From: Moringa oleifera
Lineage: Eukaryota > Streptophyta > Magnoliopsida > Brassicales > Moringaceae
Length of the DNA stretch: 64,000 bases
Direction: 5' to 3'
NCBI GenBank assembly: GCA_021397835.1
Contig: JAJFZO010000034.1
Span: 9,439,501 to 9,503,500, forward strand
The notes below the pieces were generated by a model. That model was not told the DNA's origin, did not search any database, and saw only the letters and a program-made list of their open reading frames with translations. Made by a program: the position numbers and the translations under genes. Positions 25,601 to 36,655 of this stretch are shown one piece after another (position 1 is the first letter of the stretch; every line of letters starts with the position of its first letter).

Positions 25601-28600
25601 AGTTACAGATGCTCTAGTTAAGAGCTATTATTCAGTCATCTTATTAATGGTTTCTTGTTTCATTTTTGGTACTAACTGAAACTTCATTGTTGTCTTTTTT
25701 GCAATTACAACCAAACTCAGGGTGCGATTGGTCATCTCCTTGGAGCAGCTGGAGCTGTTGAAGCAATTTTTTGTGTTTTAAGCATACACCATGTAAGTAT
25801 TTTAACCTGCTTGTATAGTAGACAGGGAAGAATCTCACCCATAGATATTGTTATCACTTGAAAACTACTTTAAACTTGAACCAAGTCAGGTCGAGAGCTT
25901 AGATTAGCCTACAAAAGGGATAGCTTCAATGCTCAAGTTAATATTTCGTATTCAAATGGATATTGAAATGGTAGAAGTGTGATACATGTGCCTTTTATAG
26001 GCATTCGGACGGATCTTTTAGCCTTAATGGGGGATATTCTTGATCTGTAGGCACCTAATAGGGAATAATAGCTTGATTCTTCGATGACCATTATGGTCGT
26101 GAGGATCAAAGGAGATTCGGTATTGAATGTGATAACTGTTGGAGTAATAAGACATAGAATTTGGACTGACTGGACGTTCTTATCTTGGATTTTGTGGGTT
26201 AAGCTGGTGGGTGAGTTCCGTGTGGTGTATTTTGATTGGCTTGAACTAGTGATGATGATGTAGCTTTTCCCAATTAGTCTAGCATCACAATGTTCATTCA
26301 AGAAGCAGGGTAAAGTTTGCTTGAGCCTAAACTCCCCAGTTGCTTGTTTCACTTGTGTGTACCATGCTAGGAGTTGCCTTGAGTCGAAAGTTTCATGTCA
26401 TTGGGTTGTGGTTGGTAATACGGTGCCATTTCTATTGATCGTTAGTATGTAGCTTCAAATGCTGCCATTTCAGGTTGATCGGCTATCTTCGTAGGCTCAT
26501 TGCTATGTGTTGCTATTCGATTGGTAATATCAGAAAGTGGTTACCTTTTAGGCAAGAGGCATCATTCAAATGTCATTTTGCCTCTTTTTCTCTTGGGCTT
26601 GGTTTTCCTCGGTATCTTTTGTTGTTGATTTTGATTTTCCGTTAATCCATTCTTTTAAATTGCGATTCGGAATCTGCAGTGGTCTTCGCTCGTATTTGAA
26701 TTTTGTCTGATCAATTTTCTCTTTCCATGTTTTATTGGTGAGTTCTCCATTGCCCTCCTATTTTTGTTTTGGTTGAACATTTCGCAGAGATGATAGGACT
26801 TTATTTGTAATAGATGAAACTAGGATAGCTAAGATCAAGGTTGAATACAACATCGCGGGTACGGTGGAGTTGGTCGCTGCTAGGCCCTTTGACAGGCCTC
26901 GGATACCTAAACCCGAGTCTCTTTGTGCATTAGAGGAAGACTTGAATAGGGTCTAATGCTTTCTTTCCACAATTTTGAACTTGATTTTTTTACGGAGATA
27001 GAAATTTTCCTCACTTAAGTGGCGTCAAACTCATGGCAACACTTGATTTCATATATGAATGTGTTGAGGGAGCTTAGGTACAATGATGATTCGCTTGAGT
27101 TTTATTTTACTCCTTTTTTTTTTAAAAAAAGAAGATTGGGACATGGTAAGTAGGTATTGCTACTTATATATTAGTACCCATAAAAGATCTATTTTTAGGA
27201 CCAGATGTATGAATGTGTTGCAACAAAGGCTAGAGGAGGGAATATATATATATATATATATATATATTTAAGTGGCTTGAACTTTATTGAAAACACCATA
27301 TCTGGGTAATCCTCCTCCAAATGCTGCATCCATCTTTCCTTTCACCTCCCCAAGCGTTTTAAGTCACTTCTGGATATTGCATTTTAGCAGGTGAGAGAAC
27401 AAGAGATAGATGACTACTTAAAAACCGCATAGTCGAGTGGTTGTGTAGAATTTGTGCTTGGTCGCCTACACCTCTACCTTGGGTTAACCTCCTTACTTGA
27501 GAGTTAAGACGAAAAAGAATCAAGGTGTTTACTTCAATGAAACCTGATGCTTCCCTTGGGGGGCTCGATAAAAAGGGCTTTCCATAAGTCATAAATGATA
27601 TAGGACTCCCCTAGTGGGATCTATGCCAAAAAACTTCTGAGGTGGAGAGGCAACCCTTATTGGTGAGCCAGCTTCGGCTTCAAGTGAGAGGACTCCTATG
27701 GTTGTGGCTTAAACTTCTCTTTTCGATGGTAATTATTTGATTCTTGTGTATTTTGCTTTGTTTTTAAGCTAAATGTTAAGATGTAGAAGATATCAATGTG
27801 ACAAAGGATAAGTTTTTTACAAACGAGAGTGGTCACATCTTGCTCTTGGTTTGGTCATTATGCTAGGTTGAGTTAGTTTTCAAGTTGAAGTGAATTTTTC
27901 TCGAGCTCTAACATGGTTTGTTTCTTTCTTACAACGATCATGGTTATTGCACCAAAAGATATCAACGGTCTTTTGCCTCGAGCTGCCTCTACGAAAAAGA
28001 GGATGATCGTTGCTATGAGCTCCAGCACCAAACATAGTTCAATTACTCAATAGCGACAAGCAAACAAATTGCATCGTGTGGCCTTGCCATTGCCCCCTTT
28101 ACTGGCTTCAACAAACAATTTGCAATTAAGAAAAACGTGGATCGATTCTCGATGTTTAGATTATAGTAGGTGTTAATAACCCTTGCCTTGCCAAAGAATT
28201 GGGACACTTTTGATTGCGTTATTGATGACCTTCTCACGACCAAGTTGATTACCCAAGAGCTTAGTGTAGCTTACATGCTGTGTCGCGAGTTAACTTTGCC
28301 TAAGGATGCTTGAGGCTCTATTGGAGTGTGGCAAACAACTGTTTTGCCACCAACGCCATGTGCACCTCACTTGCAGTATGTGATGATTTTTCAGGTTGTC
28401 TTCTATTCAAGGTGCGCCTTTACATTTATTGTTGGGTGTTTTTTATCCTTTTCTGTTGGCCATGAAGAAGTGGACAAAAGTCGTTGATAAGTGGACGTTT
28501 ACTTATCAGTCCTTTGTAAACTGAAGGAGAAAGTTGAGGGAAGGGTCTTTGGTGTCCCAACTAAGAAATAACACATCGGCAAAGGAGAAGCTTTGTCACA

Positions 28601-31600
28601 GCTTAGCTCAAAAATTGAAGGAGGTCGAGTTACAGGCTATCGACACAAATGGGAGTAGGAGTGTGTCTATGCAGGACTTCAAAGATTCATTTGACTTCTT
28701 TGCTTTAGAGTAGGATTATGCCTTGGAGTTTTATTGGCACGCTTGGGACGACATCAAGAAGGAGCTACAAGCCAAGTGTTCGGATTGGGACTTTGACTTC
28801 ATCAAGATTGAGCTTGACGAGGGAGATGAGAATGGGTAAAAAAGGATGAAGTGGTGGTCTTTGTTAATCTGTCTTTTGTGGAGCCCATTGTTACCATTGA
28901 GGTTTTAGAATTTGGTCTACCAGTGGAAGTTATTGAGCCTCTTCCAATGCCACCAATTTGGGCCCCTTCCAACTCTGCCTGTACTCTCGCTAATGAAGGG
29001 CTTGTAATTTTTTTCTCATATTTTCATTTGTCGATGACTTGAACAACAAACTTCATTTTCATTTGTATATTTCAATTTCTTGATATGTTTATCTTGTTAG
29101 TTTTTCTTGTGTAATATTTTTGCTTTGACTCTTTAATATGCTTATTTATCGATCTATTCCATTTTGATGTATAATTAATTTGCCTCGGAGTCCTATATTG
29201 GTTAGACTAGCTTCCAATCGATCAGTTGGACCTCATGGTGTCTCTTAGGATGCGAAGTAGTTGTATGAGAACATTTTTTTAGATTGTTGGTGGGTCAAAC
29301 CAACTTTCAACGAGCTAGTCTAACCCAAGGGTTTCCCCCTAGGATGTCAAGTAAGATTAGGATGTCCACTCCGAGCTATTGGCGAGTCTATTGCGCTTCC
29401 AATGAGCTCGACATGACCTTCACTTTTTGTAGCTCTTCCTAAGCGGTCGCTCATGATGCATCTTCGGGTCTACATAAGTAGTGGATATGTGGCGGTAGGG
29501 CAAAACTATTGACTAAGGTTGGTGCAATTGTCAAATGTTAGGACAATACTACCTATTGAGGTTGGTACAATTGCCAATTTTTGGGGTAGAGTTGCTAATT
29601 AAGGTTGGTATATTTGCTGATGAAAGGGTCGGTTCTTTTTGTTTTCCCGCGCTGGTTAATCACACGTTTGTAATGCAATAAATTGGTCAGAAATAAAAAT
29701 TGATTAGGGATGGATAGTAAGTAGAAATGGCTCGTACATTTATTGAATGGAAATCATATACAACTCATTACTCATGCTAAGGCAATATGCATATCAGTAT
29801 TGTTTACACATAAAACCTCGTAAGGTTTTGCACGTGTCACGATCTAGGTTAAGCTTTTCTTTCAAAGGTTTTAAGAAATTAAGTACCTGCCTTATTACAC
29901 AGACCACTCGATAGGGTCCTTAGTTTGTCGCAAATTTTTTGATATGGTGTTGTGGCAGCAACAAATTTCCTAGTGTGGTGTTGTGGCGCACCTATTATGC
30001 AGTGTAGGACCAGTTCTCCACTCGATAGGGTCCTTAGTTTGCCCCAAATTTTTCAATGTGGTGTTGTGGCAGCAGCAAATTTCCTAATGTGGTGCTGTGG
30101 CGCGCTTATTATGCAAGAGTGTAGGATTGGTTCTCCTAGATTGAAACATAGAGATAAGATTTTCTTGTTGTAGACCTGTGTCACTTTAGCTTGGGTTGAA
30201 GCTACTTGCATTTGAACTTTGTCCATGAGCGCTTCCACCAGATTTATTTGTGCATCTAGGTTCTCATTATTTTGCTCTTTGTCAAAATGCTCAGCCTTGT
30301 GGGAACACATGCCAATAACTACAAGGAGTATTATCTTTTTCCAGTATGTCATACTGAAAGGAGTTTCTCTAGGAGATGTCCTATGTGTGGGGTGATAAGC
30401 CCAAAGTATGTTTGGCAGCTCATCTGCCCAAGCAACTTCACACGATCAAGTCGCACTTCCACCAGATTTATTTGTGCAACTAGGTTCTCATTATTTTGCT
30501 CTTTGTCAAAATGCTCAGCCTTGTGGGAATGCATGCCAATAACTACAAAGAGTATTATCTTTTTCCAGTATGTCATACTGAAAGGAGTTTCTCTAGTAGA
30601 TGTCCTATGTGTGGTGTGATAAGTCCAAAGTATGTTTGGCAGCTCATCTGCCCAAGCAACTTCACACGATCAAGTCGCACTTTAAGGTTGCATGGTTGGC
30701 CACTTCCATTTGTTTGTTGCATTGGGGTTAGTCGGCAAAGGTGTGTCTTTGCTAAATTTTTAGTTCTTGGCATGATTTGGCAAACAATTTACCTTTGAAC
30801 GAGGAGCCACTATTGATATAATGGAGTAAGGGATGCCAAATCTGTAGATGATGTTTCTATACACAAAGTCCTAGTATTTTTTATTTGTGATTTCTGCCAA
30901 GGGTTCTGCTTCGACCCTAAAATAATCAATAGCTACCACTGCGAATTTTCTTTGTATCAAAGTTAGGGTTAAAGGTCTAATCAAGTCTATTCCTCACTGG
31001 ATGGAGGACCATGGCTAAAAATCAAGCTGAATGGTACGATTGACTGTCTTGGCACATTGCGTGGAGTTAACACTTAATACATTTTTTGATGAATTTTTTC
31101 GCTTCTCTTTTGAGGTTACACCAGTAATATCTCGTCCTAAAAGATCTTAAATGCTAATGTTGTTGCCCTTTGTGATTGACACATGCCCTTATGAATTTCT
31201 CTTAAGATATAATAATGTTCTTTGTTGATTTTCTTTGGGTTAGCCTTGATCCCAAGAATTTTTTAGACGTTACTGCAAATGTATGGTTAGCAGGATTGAG
31301 TTTCACATGTCAAAATAGAGCAAATCAATGACCAAACGTACCAAGGAGTCAAAAGTATAAATATTATACAAAAAAAAGCTAATGGGGTAAACATATCAAG
31401 GAGTCGAAATGTATTAATGAAAACAAAAGTTCATTAGGTCATCAACAAATGAAAGTATGAAAAAATAAAAAATAAAATTACTAGCTTTTTAATAGTTGGC
31501 GACATCAAGATGGAGTGCAAGGAGCTAAAGGGGGCTCAGTTGGCGGTGCTGGAGGGGTTGAACAACTTCCATAGGTGACTTGAGCTCCAAGACTTTGATG

Positions 31601-34600
31601 GCAATAATGGGCTCTGCAAAAGTCATATCGGTGACGACCACCACTTCATCCCTTTTTGTTCCCTCCTCATCTTCCTCGTTGGGCTTCTTGATGAAGTCTA
31701 AGTCCCCGTTCGGGCGCTTGGCTTGCAACTCCTTGATGGCCACTTGTATATGCCAATAAAACTCCAATTCATAATCTTGCTTTAAAGCAAAGAATTCAGG
31801 TGAATCCTTAAACTATGCACAACCCTGGCATAGGCTCGCTGTAACTCTCATTTATGTTGAGCCTCCACTTTCTGGCCTATAGGCCAACCTTTTTCAGTTT
31901 TTAAGCTAAGTTGTCGTAGAGTTCTCTTTCGCCAACACGTTGTCCTTAAGTTAGGACACTGAGGACTCCAAGTCTCTTCACCAACTTGGTCGAGGTGTTT
32001 ATCGTAGCTCCATGGACTTTAAGAAGGATTGAGAAGTAGACATCCATTTCTCAGCAACCTTTATCCGCAAGGCCTAAAAAAAAAGAAACCCAATGATGAA
32101 TGTAAAGGTATAGCTTGAAAAAAATATAATCCGAGAAATCATGACATACCACAAGCAAGGTGTACATGGTGTTGATGGCAAGATTATTGTTGCCACGCTC
32201 GAGCAGAGCCTCGACATCCTCAAGCAAAGTCAACTAGCGACACCGTATAGGCCATTGTAGGATCCCAGATTGAGCCTTCAGCAGTCAGCTTGGTTGTGGA
32301 GGTGTCATCCATAGCACATTCCAGAATGCCTCCGTTCTTTGGCAAGGGAGGGCCATCCTCGCCATAATCTGGGCATAAAGGTCCATTGATCCCATGATTT
32401 TTATTTTTATTTTATTGGCGGATTGTTGGTGGGAGCCAAAAAAAGGGGCAATTGTAGGGTACTACAAAGCAACCCGTTTGCTTGTCACCATTGAGATCGA
32501 TGTCGCACTAGTAGTTATGGAGCTGATCGAGACAATCGGGCTTTATGTGGAGTTAGAGCTCGCAACAGAGATCCTCCTCCTTTTCATAGAGGTAACCCCT
32601 TGAAAAAGATTGTTGACATCTTCTCGTGCAATAACCATGATCTCTGCAAGAAAGATACACACCATGTTAAAGTTCGGGTAAAGTTCAAGATGATTCAACT
32701 CCGAGAATAACTCTATCAAGGTAAAAACCAAAGAAGGAGCAATCGTTTATATCATGTCTCTCTTATATTTCACCTTGATATTGCCTATGCCTTAACATTC
32801 AATTTAGAATCAAAGCAAAGTACACTAGAATCAGATAATTACCGTCAGACGGAGAAGGCTGGGCCATAGTTGTAGGAGTCCTCTCACCTGAAACTGAAGA
32901 TGGCTCATTCATAAGGGTTGGCCTCCCACCTTGGGAGATCAGGAGTTTCTTGGCAGAGCTCCTAGTAAGGGAGTCTAGCATTGTTTTGGACTTAAGGGAA
33001 GCTTTTTTTTATGAGGCCCTAATAGTGGAGCCTAGGGGTTTTGTAGTAAGATTCCTTGAAGTGGAAGTTTCCTTTGTCTTCTTGACTCTATTGGGGGGTC
33101 AATTAAAGGTGGAGGTATATGCAACCAAATATAGATTTTACACAACTTAGCTTTCACGTAGTTGTTTATCTCTCATTCTCTCAAATGTTGAAATAGGGTA
33201 TCTAAAAGTGGCCTAAAACACTTGGGGGGAGAGAGGAAGGTAGCATACGTGGGAGGCTTACCCAAGGTATGTTGTTTGAGAATGAAGTGCATGCCATTTA
33301 GCATAAAAAAACCCGCTTCTCCGGTCTTTGTTGGAGGTTAAGATATCTCTTGTCCTAACTTTACGGGATTAATGTACTAGTAGCGATACTACCCACCTTG
33401 TCCTAGCATTATTTAAATATAAAAAGTGAAACAAAACCTTGAGCGAGTCATCATGATACCAAGCTCCCTCAACATGGCCATATATACAACCAAGTATTTG
33501 CATGGGTTCAGCACCTCTTGAGTAGCAAAAATTTCCATCTCACTACAAAAATCAAGTTGGAAATTGTGGAGAGGAAGTCTTAGACCCTTATTGGAGGCTT
33601 TCTCGAACACACCAAGATACTCATCTTTAGGTATCCAAGGCTTATCAAAGGGCCTAGCCATGGTTAGCTCTACAGTATCTAGGATGTTATATTCAACCTT
33701 GATCCTAGCTAATCTAGTTTCCTCTATTATGAGGAGTTCCTATCATTTAACTCAACCTTGGCTTAACAATCACTAAATTCTTGCTCTTGGCTCATATCTA
33801 CTAAATACGCAACAAAAACCCAAAAAAAAAAAAAAAAAGAAAAGTTACTGATAACTCACCAATAAAACGTAAGAGAAAAATGATTGTATAGTAATCAAAT
33901 ATGAGCGAAAAAACACTAGGAATTCAGAAGCATAGCTTAAAAGAACGAAGGATTAACGCAAATTGGAAAGTAACAACGAGAGATATCGAAGAAGAGCAAG
34001 CAAAACGGAAAAGAGGTGAAAATGACATTTGAATGATGGCTCTCGCCTTAAGAGCAACCACTTTTTGGACCACCAGTCGAATGTGAACACATTGCAACGA
34101 GCTTACGAAGGGGCGCAAAGACATCTGGTCATCTCGAAACGATAGTGTTTGAAATTGCATACTGGTGGTTGGTAGAAATGACACCATATTACCAACCACT
34201 ACCTGATGACAAGAAACTGTTTGCTCAAGCCAAGTCTTAAACTAGTACACAACAATGGAACAAGCAGCTTGGGAGTTTGAGCCTTAGCAAACTTTGAGCT
34301 CTTTCTCAAACTCTGTTGGAAGGAAGTGATATATATATGTGTACCATGTTAGACCACTTAGGAAAAGCCACGTAATAACAATTAGTTTGAGTCGATCAAA
34401 ATATGTCATATGGAACTTGCTTGCCGTTGAGGTCGAAAATCTGAGGTGGGAATGCCCAATCAGCCTGAATTCCTGCCATATCGCTCCAATGATTATCACT
34501 GTCAATAATTTCCTCTAATCCTTGTGGCCATAATGGCCACTCACGAATCAGGCCATTATCCCCCATTAGCTATCTACAAATTAAGAATATTCCCCCATTA

Positions 34601-35197
34601 AGGTTAACAGATCCACCTCAATGCCTATAAAAGATAGATGTCTAATACTTTTACCCTTTTAATGTCCATTTGAATACCGAATATTGAATACTAATTTGAG
34701 CGTCGAAGCTATCCCCTTTGCAGGGTGATTCGAGCTACCAACTTGACCCAGCTAAAGTTTAAAGCAATTTTAAAGTGATAATAGATATTATGTCATAGAG
34801 TTGTTGACGATCACATATTGTGATTTTGAATTTAAGCTTTACTTGATATATATCATTGTTCAATACTTTGTCCATAAAAATCTTACTGTACCATGTTCAG
34901 CTGATACTGTTATGTTGTTGTAGCTTAGCTGCCTGCTGCGTGATTTTCTTTTTGCTTCTGTTCTTGTTCCTGAAATTTTATCTTTCAGGAAGCTTTCAAT
35001 CGACACTACATGCCTTCTGTTTTCTGTTGCAGGGGATTGCTCCTTTAACACTTAATGTCAACGAACCAGATCCCATATTTAATAATGATTTTGCGCCTTT
35101 GACTGCTTCAAAAGAGATGCTAGTTAGAGCCGCCTTGTCAAACTCTTTTGGTTTTGGTGGAACAAATGCATCCCTAATGTTCGCATCTGCCCCGTAG
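19650..35197 (+). CDS. mtKAS: Mitochondrial 3-oxoacyl-[acyl-carrier-protein] synthase (14 exons)
   Basis: Condenses acyl-ACP with malonyl-ACP in mitochondrial fatty acid synthesis, which supplies the octanoyl precursor of lipoate. Coding exons: 19650-19761, 19858-20087, 20828-20935, 21023-21094, 21191-21277, 21732-21883, 23170-23250, 23332-23365, 23492-23558, 23643-23719, 24285-24345, 24449-24531, 25721-25792 and 35033-35197. All junctions are GT-AG and keep frame, giving 466 residues, close to the 461 I recall for the Arabidopsis enzyme. The N-terminus [20 protein letters not shown] is basic with no acids, fitting a mitochondrial presequence; VVVTGLG starts the thiolase fold. The Cys-His-His triad is visible: Cys213 in TACATGAHS, His354 in VNAHATST and His393 in [19 protein letters not shown] lies near the C-terminus. 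The gene looks intact. Intron 13 is 9240 bp because of a transposon insertion. A plastid KAS II-like role is less likely given length and presequence. Confidence 0.93.
25300..25590 (-). pseudogene. Possible LINE reverse-transcriptase C-terminal fragment in intron 12
   Basis: This GC-richer patch in intron 12 of the ketoacyl synthase gene has an open minus-strand frame. It contains [20 protein letters not shown], which resembles the DxxxWxLxxDGxFSV pattern just upstream of the zinc-binding domain in plant non-LTR reverse transcriptases. The start, the frame after this segment and the rest of the enzyme are lacking. The similarity is short, so this is tentative. Confidence 0.3.
25841..25849. 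repeat. Left copy of 9-bp target-site duplication
   Basis: ATAGATATT lies directly left of the inverted-arm element and is repeated exactly at 34781-34789 on its right. Alternatively the pair may be read one base over (TAGATATTG and TAGATATTA, 8 of 9), because the element ends GATA next to an A. Confidence 0.75.
25851..29030 (+). repeat. Left inverted arm
   Basis: Outer part (25851-26780) is the terminal repeat proper. On the minus strand it carries TGCCTATAAAAGG near 26000, a possible TATA box pointing out of the element. From 26800 the plus strand encodes a decayed gag-like relic: [19 protein letters not shown], then FHNFELDF, then (28720-28830) [17 protein letters not shown] and DWDFDFIK, with several stops. 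Each of these has a counterpart on the minus strand of the right arm, confirming the inverted duplication. A (TA)n run of about 28 bases at 27241-27268 is specific to this arm. Confidence 0.7.
29040..29800. other. Element spacer without recognised domains
   Basis: This part between the left arm and the integrase relic has only short frames. It includes repeated phrases such as GGTTGGTACAATTGCC (29520-29600). It may be the 3' untranslated or LTR part of the gypsy relic next to it, but no LTR ends were found. Confidence 0.35.
29905..30132. repeat. Tandem duplication, 114-bp unit
   Basis: CACTCGATAGGGTCCTTAG recurs at 29905 and 30019. Both units continue with TTGTGGCAGCA, AAATTTCCTA and TTATGCA. 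Two diverged copies are visible, within the gypsy relic. Confidence 0.7.
30232..30679. repeat. Tandem duplication, 224-bp unit, in the integrase relic
   Basis: CTTCCACCAGATTTATTTGT starts at 30232 and again at 30456. The two 224-bp units are nearly identical through CACGATCAAGTCGCAC. Each encodes on the minus strand the same polyprotein segment (ELPN to [12 protein letters not shown]). High identity between units, against the strong decay around them, means the duplication is recent relative to the death of the element. Confidence 0.85.
31510..34780 (-). repeat. Right inverted arm
   Basis: Minus-strand counterpart of the left arm. The gag-like relic shows [19 protein letters not shown] and [12 protein letters not shown] (33560-33661), the latter like the LRxPLHPF block of the plant gypsy-type 'Transposase_28' family. 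Further in it has [18 protein letters not shown] with GDLDFIKKP (31690-31767). The terminal part (34200-34780) carries GCCTATAAAAGATAG near 34626 on the plus strand, again pointing outward. The reading frame is kept in short blocks only. The arm ends AAGTGATA next to the right target duplication. Confidence 0.7.
34781..34789. repeat. Right copy of 9-bp target-site duplication
   Basis: ATAGATATT matches 25841-25849 exactly and borders the right inverted arm. The native intron sequence resumes after it and continues to the acceptor before 35033. Confidence 0.75.
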
Positions 35198-36655
35198 AAG
35201 TGATTAACTTATAAGACATTGTTGCCCTTGATTGCTGAAACTGCAAAGTGGAAGGGGTCGTCTAAGCATTACTTGCATCTGTGTTTTCTAAAGTAGAAGA
35301 CAAAGAGATGGAGCTGAAGAATGGTTCAGCATTGGCCATTTTCTTTTTTTTTTTTTTTTAACATAAATCCCTGGTTTCATGGGTAATTTTGAAATTTTAA
35401 AATTTAGATTGGAAATGTTTGCTTTGAGAAGCCACCCTATGTGTTGGAGAGCAAAGTGCTATGATGATTAGCTCTGTGTAAAGGCCAAAAGAGTTTTTTT
35501 TTTTTGCTTCCAAATATCCCTATAACATGAGTCCACTTGTTTGTGTTGAATTGAGGTTTCTGTGTGATGTAGTCTAGATGCTCTACACAGAGGCCCATGT
35601 TGTTGATCCTTTCTGCTTTACATTGAATTGCTGATTTAAACACTCAGGGAGTGAGTGAAATATAAGGTATTATGCCTGTTCTTGAGTACTTACCACTATA
35701 AATATGCAATAGGCTCTCTTTTGCTCCAGGGAAGTAGGAGGTTTGACAAAAGAACTCACTGACACCATGCCAACGAGCAAGTGAGTATGTGCGGGATGAT
35801 TAGCAGGAATGGGCTCTTTGTTGAATTGATTTTGTTGTTAGACCAACGGCCATATGATGTACCATTTGTGGTGGGATGTCCTAACATTCTCAACAAGATA
35901 CAGATACTTAAACATTTTGGAATCCCAACTTTGGGTTCATGTCTAATTTTTAGTATATTTTCCAATGGAATCTGTAGAGTTGATAACAAGATGGTGAGTT
36001 ACAGAGCATCTGCTGATTCACAGAATGCTAATTTTCACTGAAAAAAGCCTATTTGTTGGTTATTTCAATGAACATAATTGATGCAGTAAAGAAGAGGCAT
36101 AAATGCAGTTTTAATGGTCTTCAATAATGCAATTCTGTCAAGTTTTAAGGCAAAAATGTGAAAGTACAGCTTAAGTGTGTTGCTAAACACAAATGCTCAA
36201 GTATGTGGCTTGCTGTCCTCAAGCTTCATTCTTTCTACTCACTGTAACCCTCTTATCAACTAATTATAATTAGTTCAGCATTCCAGTGCCCTGTAAGAAT
36301 CACCTAATGGTAGAAGAATTCATAACAAAACATGGAAGGCAACAGGATTCAGGTATTGGGTGCTTTACTTGTGCACCCTTCGTTTGGACTTTGGTATCTG
36401 AGCTCTATATATACATCACATTAAGTCAAGAAAGTGCCATGAACAGTTTCATACCAGGACATACAAGCCAATTCTTACTGAAGCACAACTTTCCATAGAA
36501 AACAGAATAATTTTCAGAAAAAAATAAATAAATAAAAAATAAGATTACATCCACCAGAAAATCCCTTCTCTTCTTTCTCTTTTCTCCTTTGCTCGCCCAA
36601 CATTCCAGCTGACTACAATAGTTAAACTAATGACCACAGAAACCCTTTTACTCGA
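35198..36655. other. Intergenic region between convergent genes
   Basis: Holds the 3' untranslated regions of the ketoacyl synthase gene (from the left) and the tRNase Z gene (from the right). A T-run lies at 35342-35361. No AATAAA-type site stands out enough to name a polyadenylation point. Open frames here are short and unlike known proteins. Confidence 0.5.

Larger units (their letters stand above)
29800..31230 (-). pseudogene. Gypsy integrase to polyprotein C-terminus relic in the spacer
   Basis: Read on the minus strand, the H2C2 zinc-binding part comes first ([16 protein letters not shown], about 31160-31210). The integrase core follows: [20 protein letters not shown] and FGIPYSII (30830-30960). 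Then comes a partly duplicated segment, [15 protein letters not shown] (about 30400-30430), ETPFSMTYW and [14 protein letters not shown]. The C-terminal tail ends near 29805 with a pattern like RSWHVQNLxRFYV. Stops and shifts are present in each block. RT and protease are not seen upstream, so only the 3' half of pol remains. The EAEPLA-type core is typical of Tat/Athila-group elements. Confidence 0.75.
25850..34780. mobile_element. 8.9-kb Mutator-like/foldback element with two ~3.2-kb inverted arms
   Basis: The insertion starts GTTATCACTTG and ends AAGTGATA, flanked by the 9-bp direct repeat ATAGATATT; a 9-bp duplication is the Mutator superfamily signature. The left arm (about 25851-29030, plus) and the right arm (about 34780-31510, minus) align over their lengths, at what looks like roughly three-quarters identity. 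Shared landmarks include GCCTATAAAAG, ATCCATTTGAATAC, GAAGCTATCCC and a gag-like coding relic reading inward in both arms. The spacer (29040-31500) holds the 3' part of a gypsy polyprotein on the minus strand. No Mutator transposase was seen. It sits in the final intron of the ketoacyl synthase gene and would roughly restore a 300-bp intron if removed. An aberrant LTR element with inverted termini is an alternative, but the 9-bp duplication and the lack of TG...CA ends argue against it. Confidence 0.7.

Noticed and set aside
25933..26352. 139-residue minus-strand open frame in the left inverted arm
   Set aside because: The matching part of the right arm is not open in the same frame and no domain is visible, so it is chance openness in terminal-repeat sequence.
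30272..30798. Plus-strand open frames of 100-115 residues
   Set aside because: They are the antisense of the duplicated gypsy polyprotein segment, which reads clearly on the minus strand.
25850..34780. Ordinary LTR retrotransposon as explanation of the intron insertion
   Set aside because: Terminal sequences are inverted instead of direct, lack TG...CA ends, and the flank duplication is 9 bp instead of 4-6 bp.
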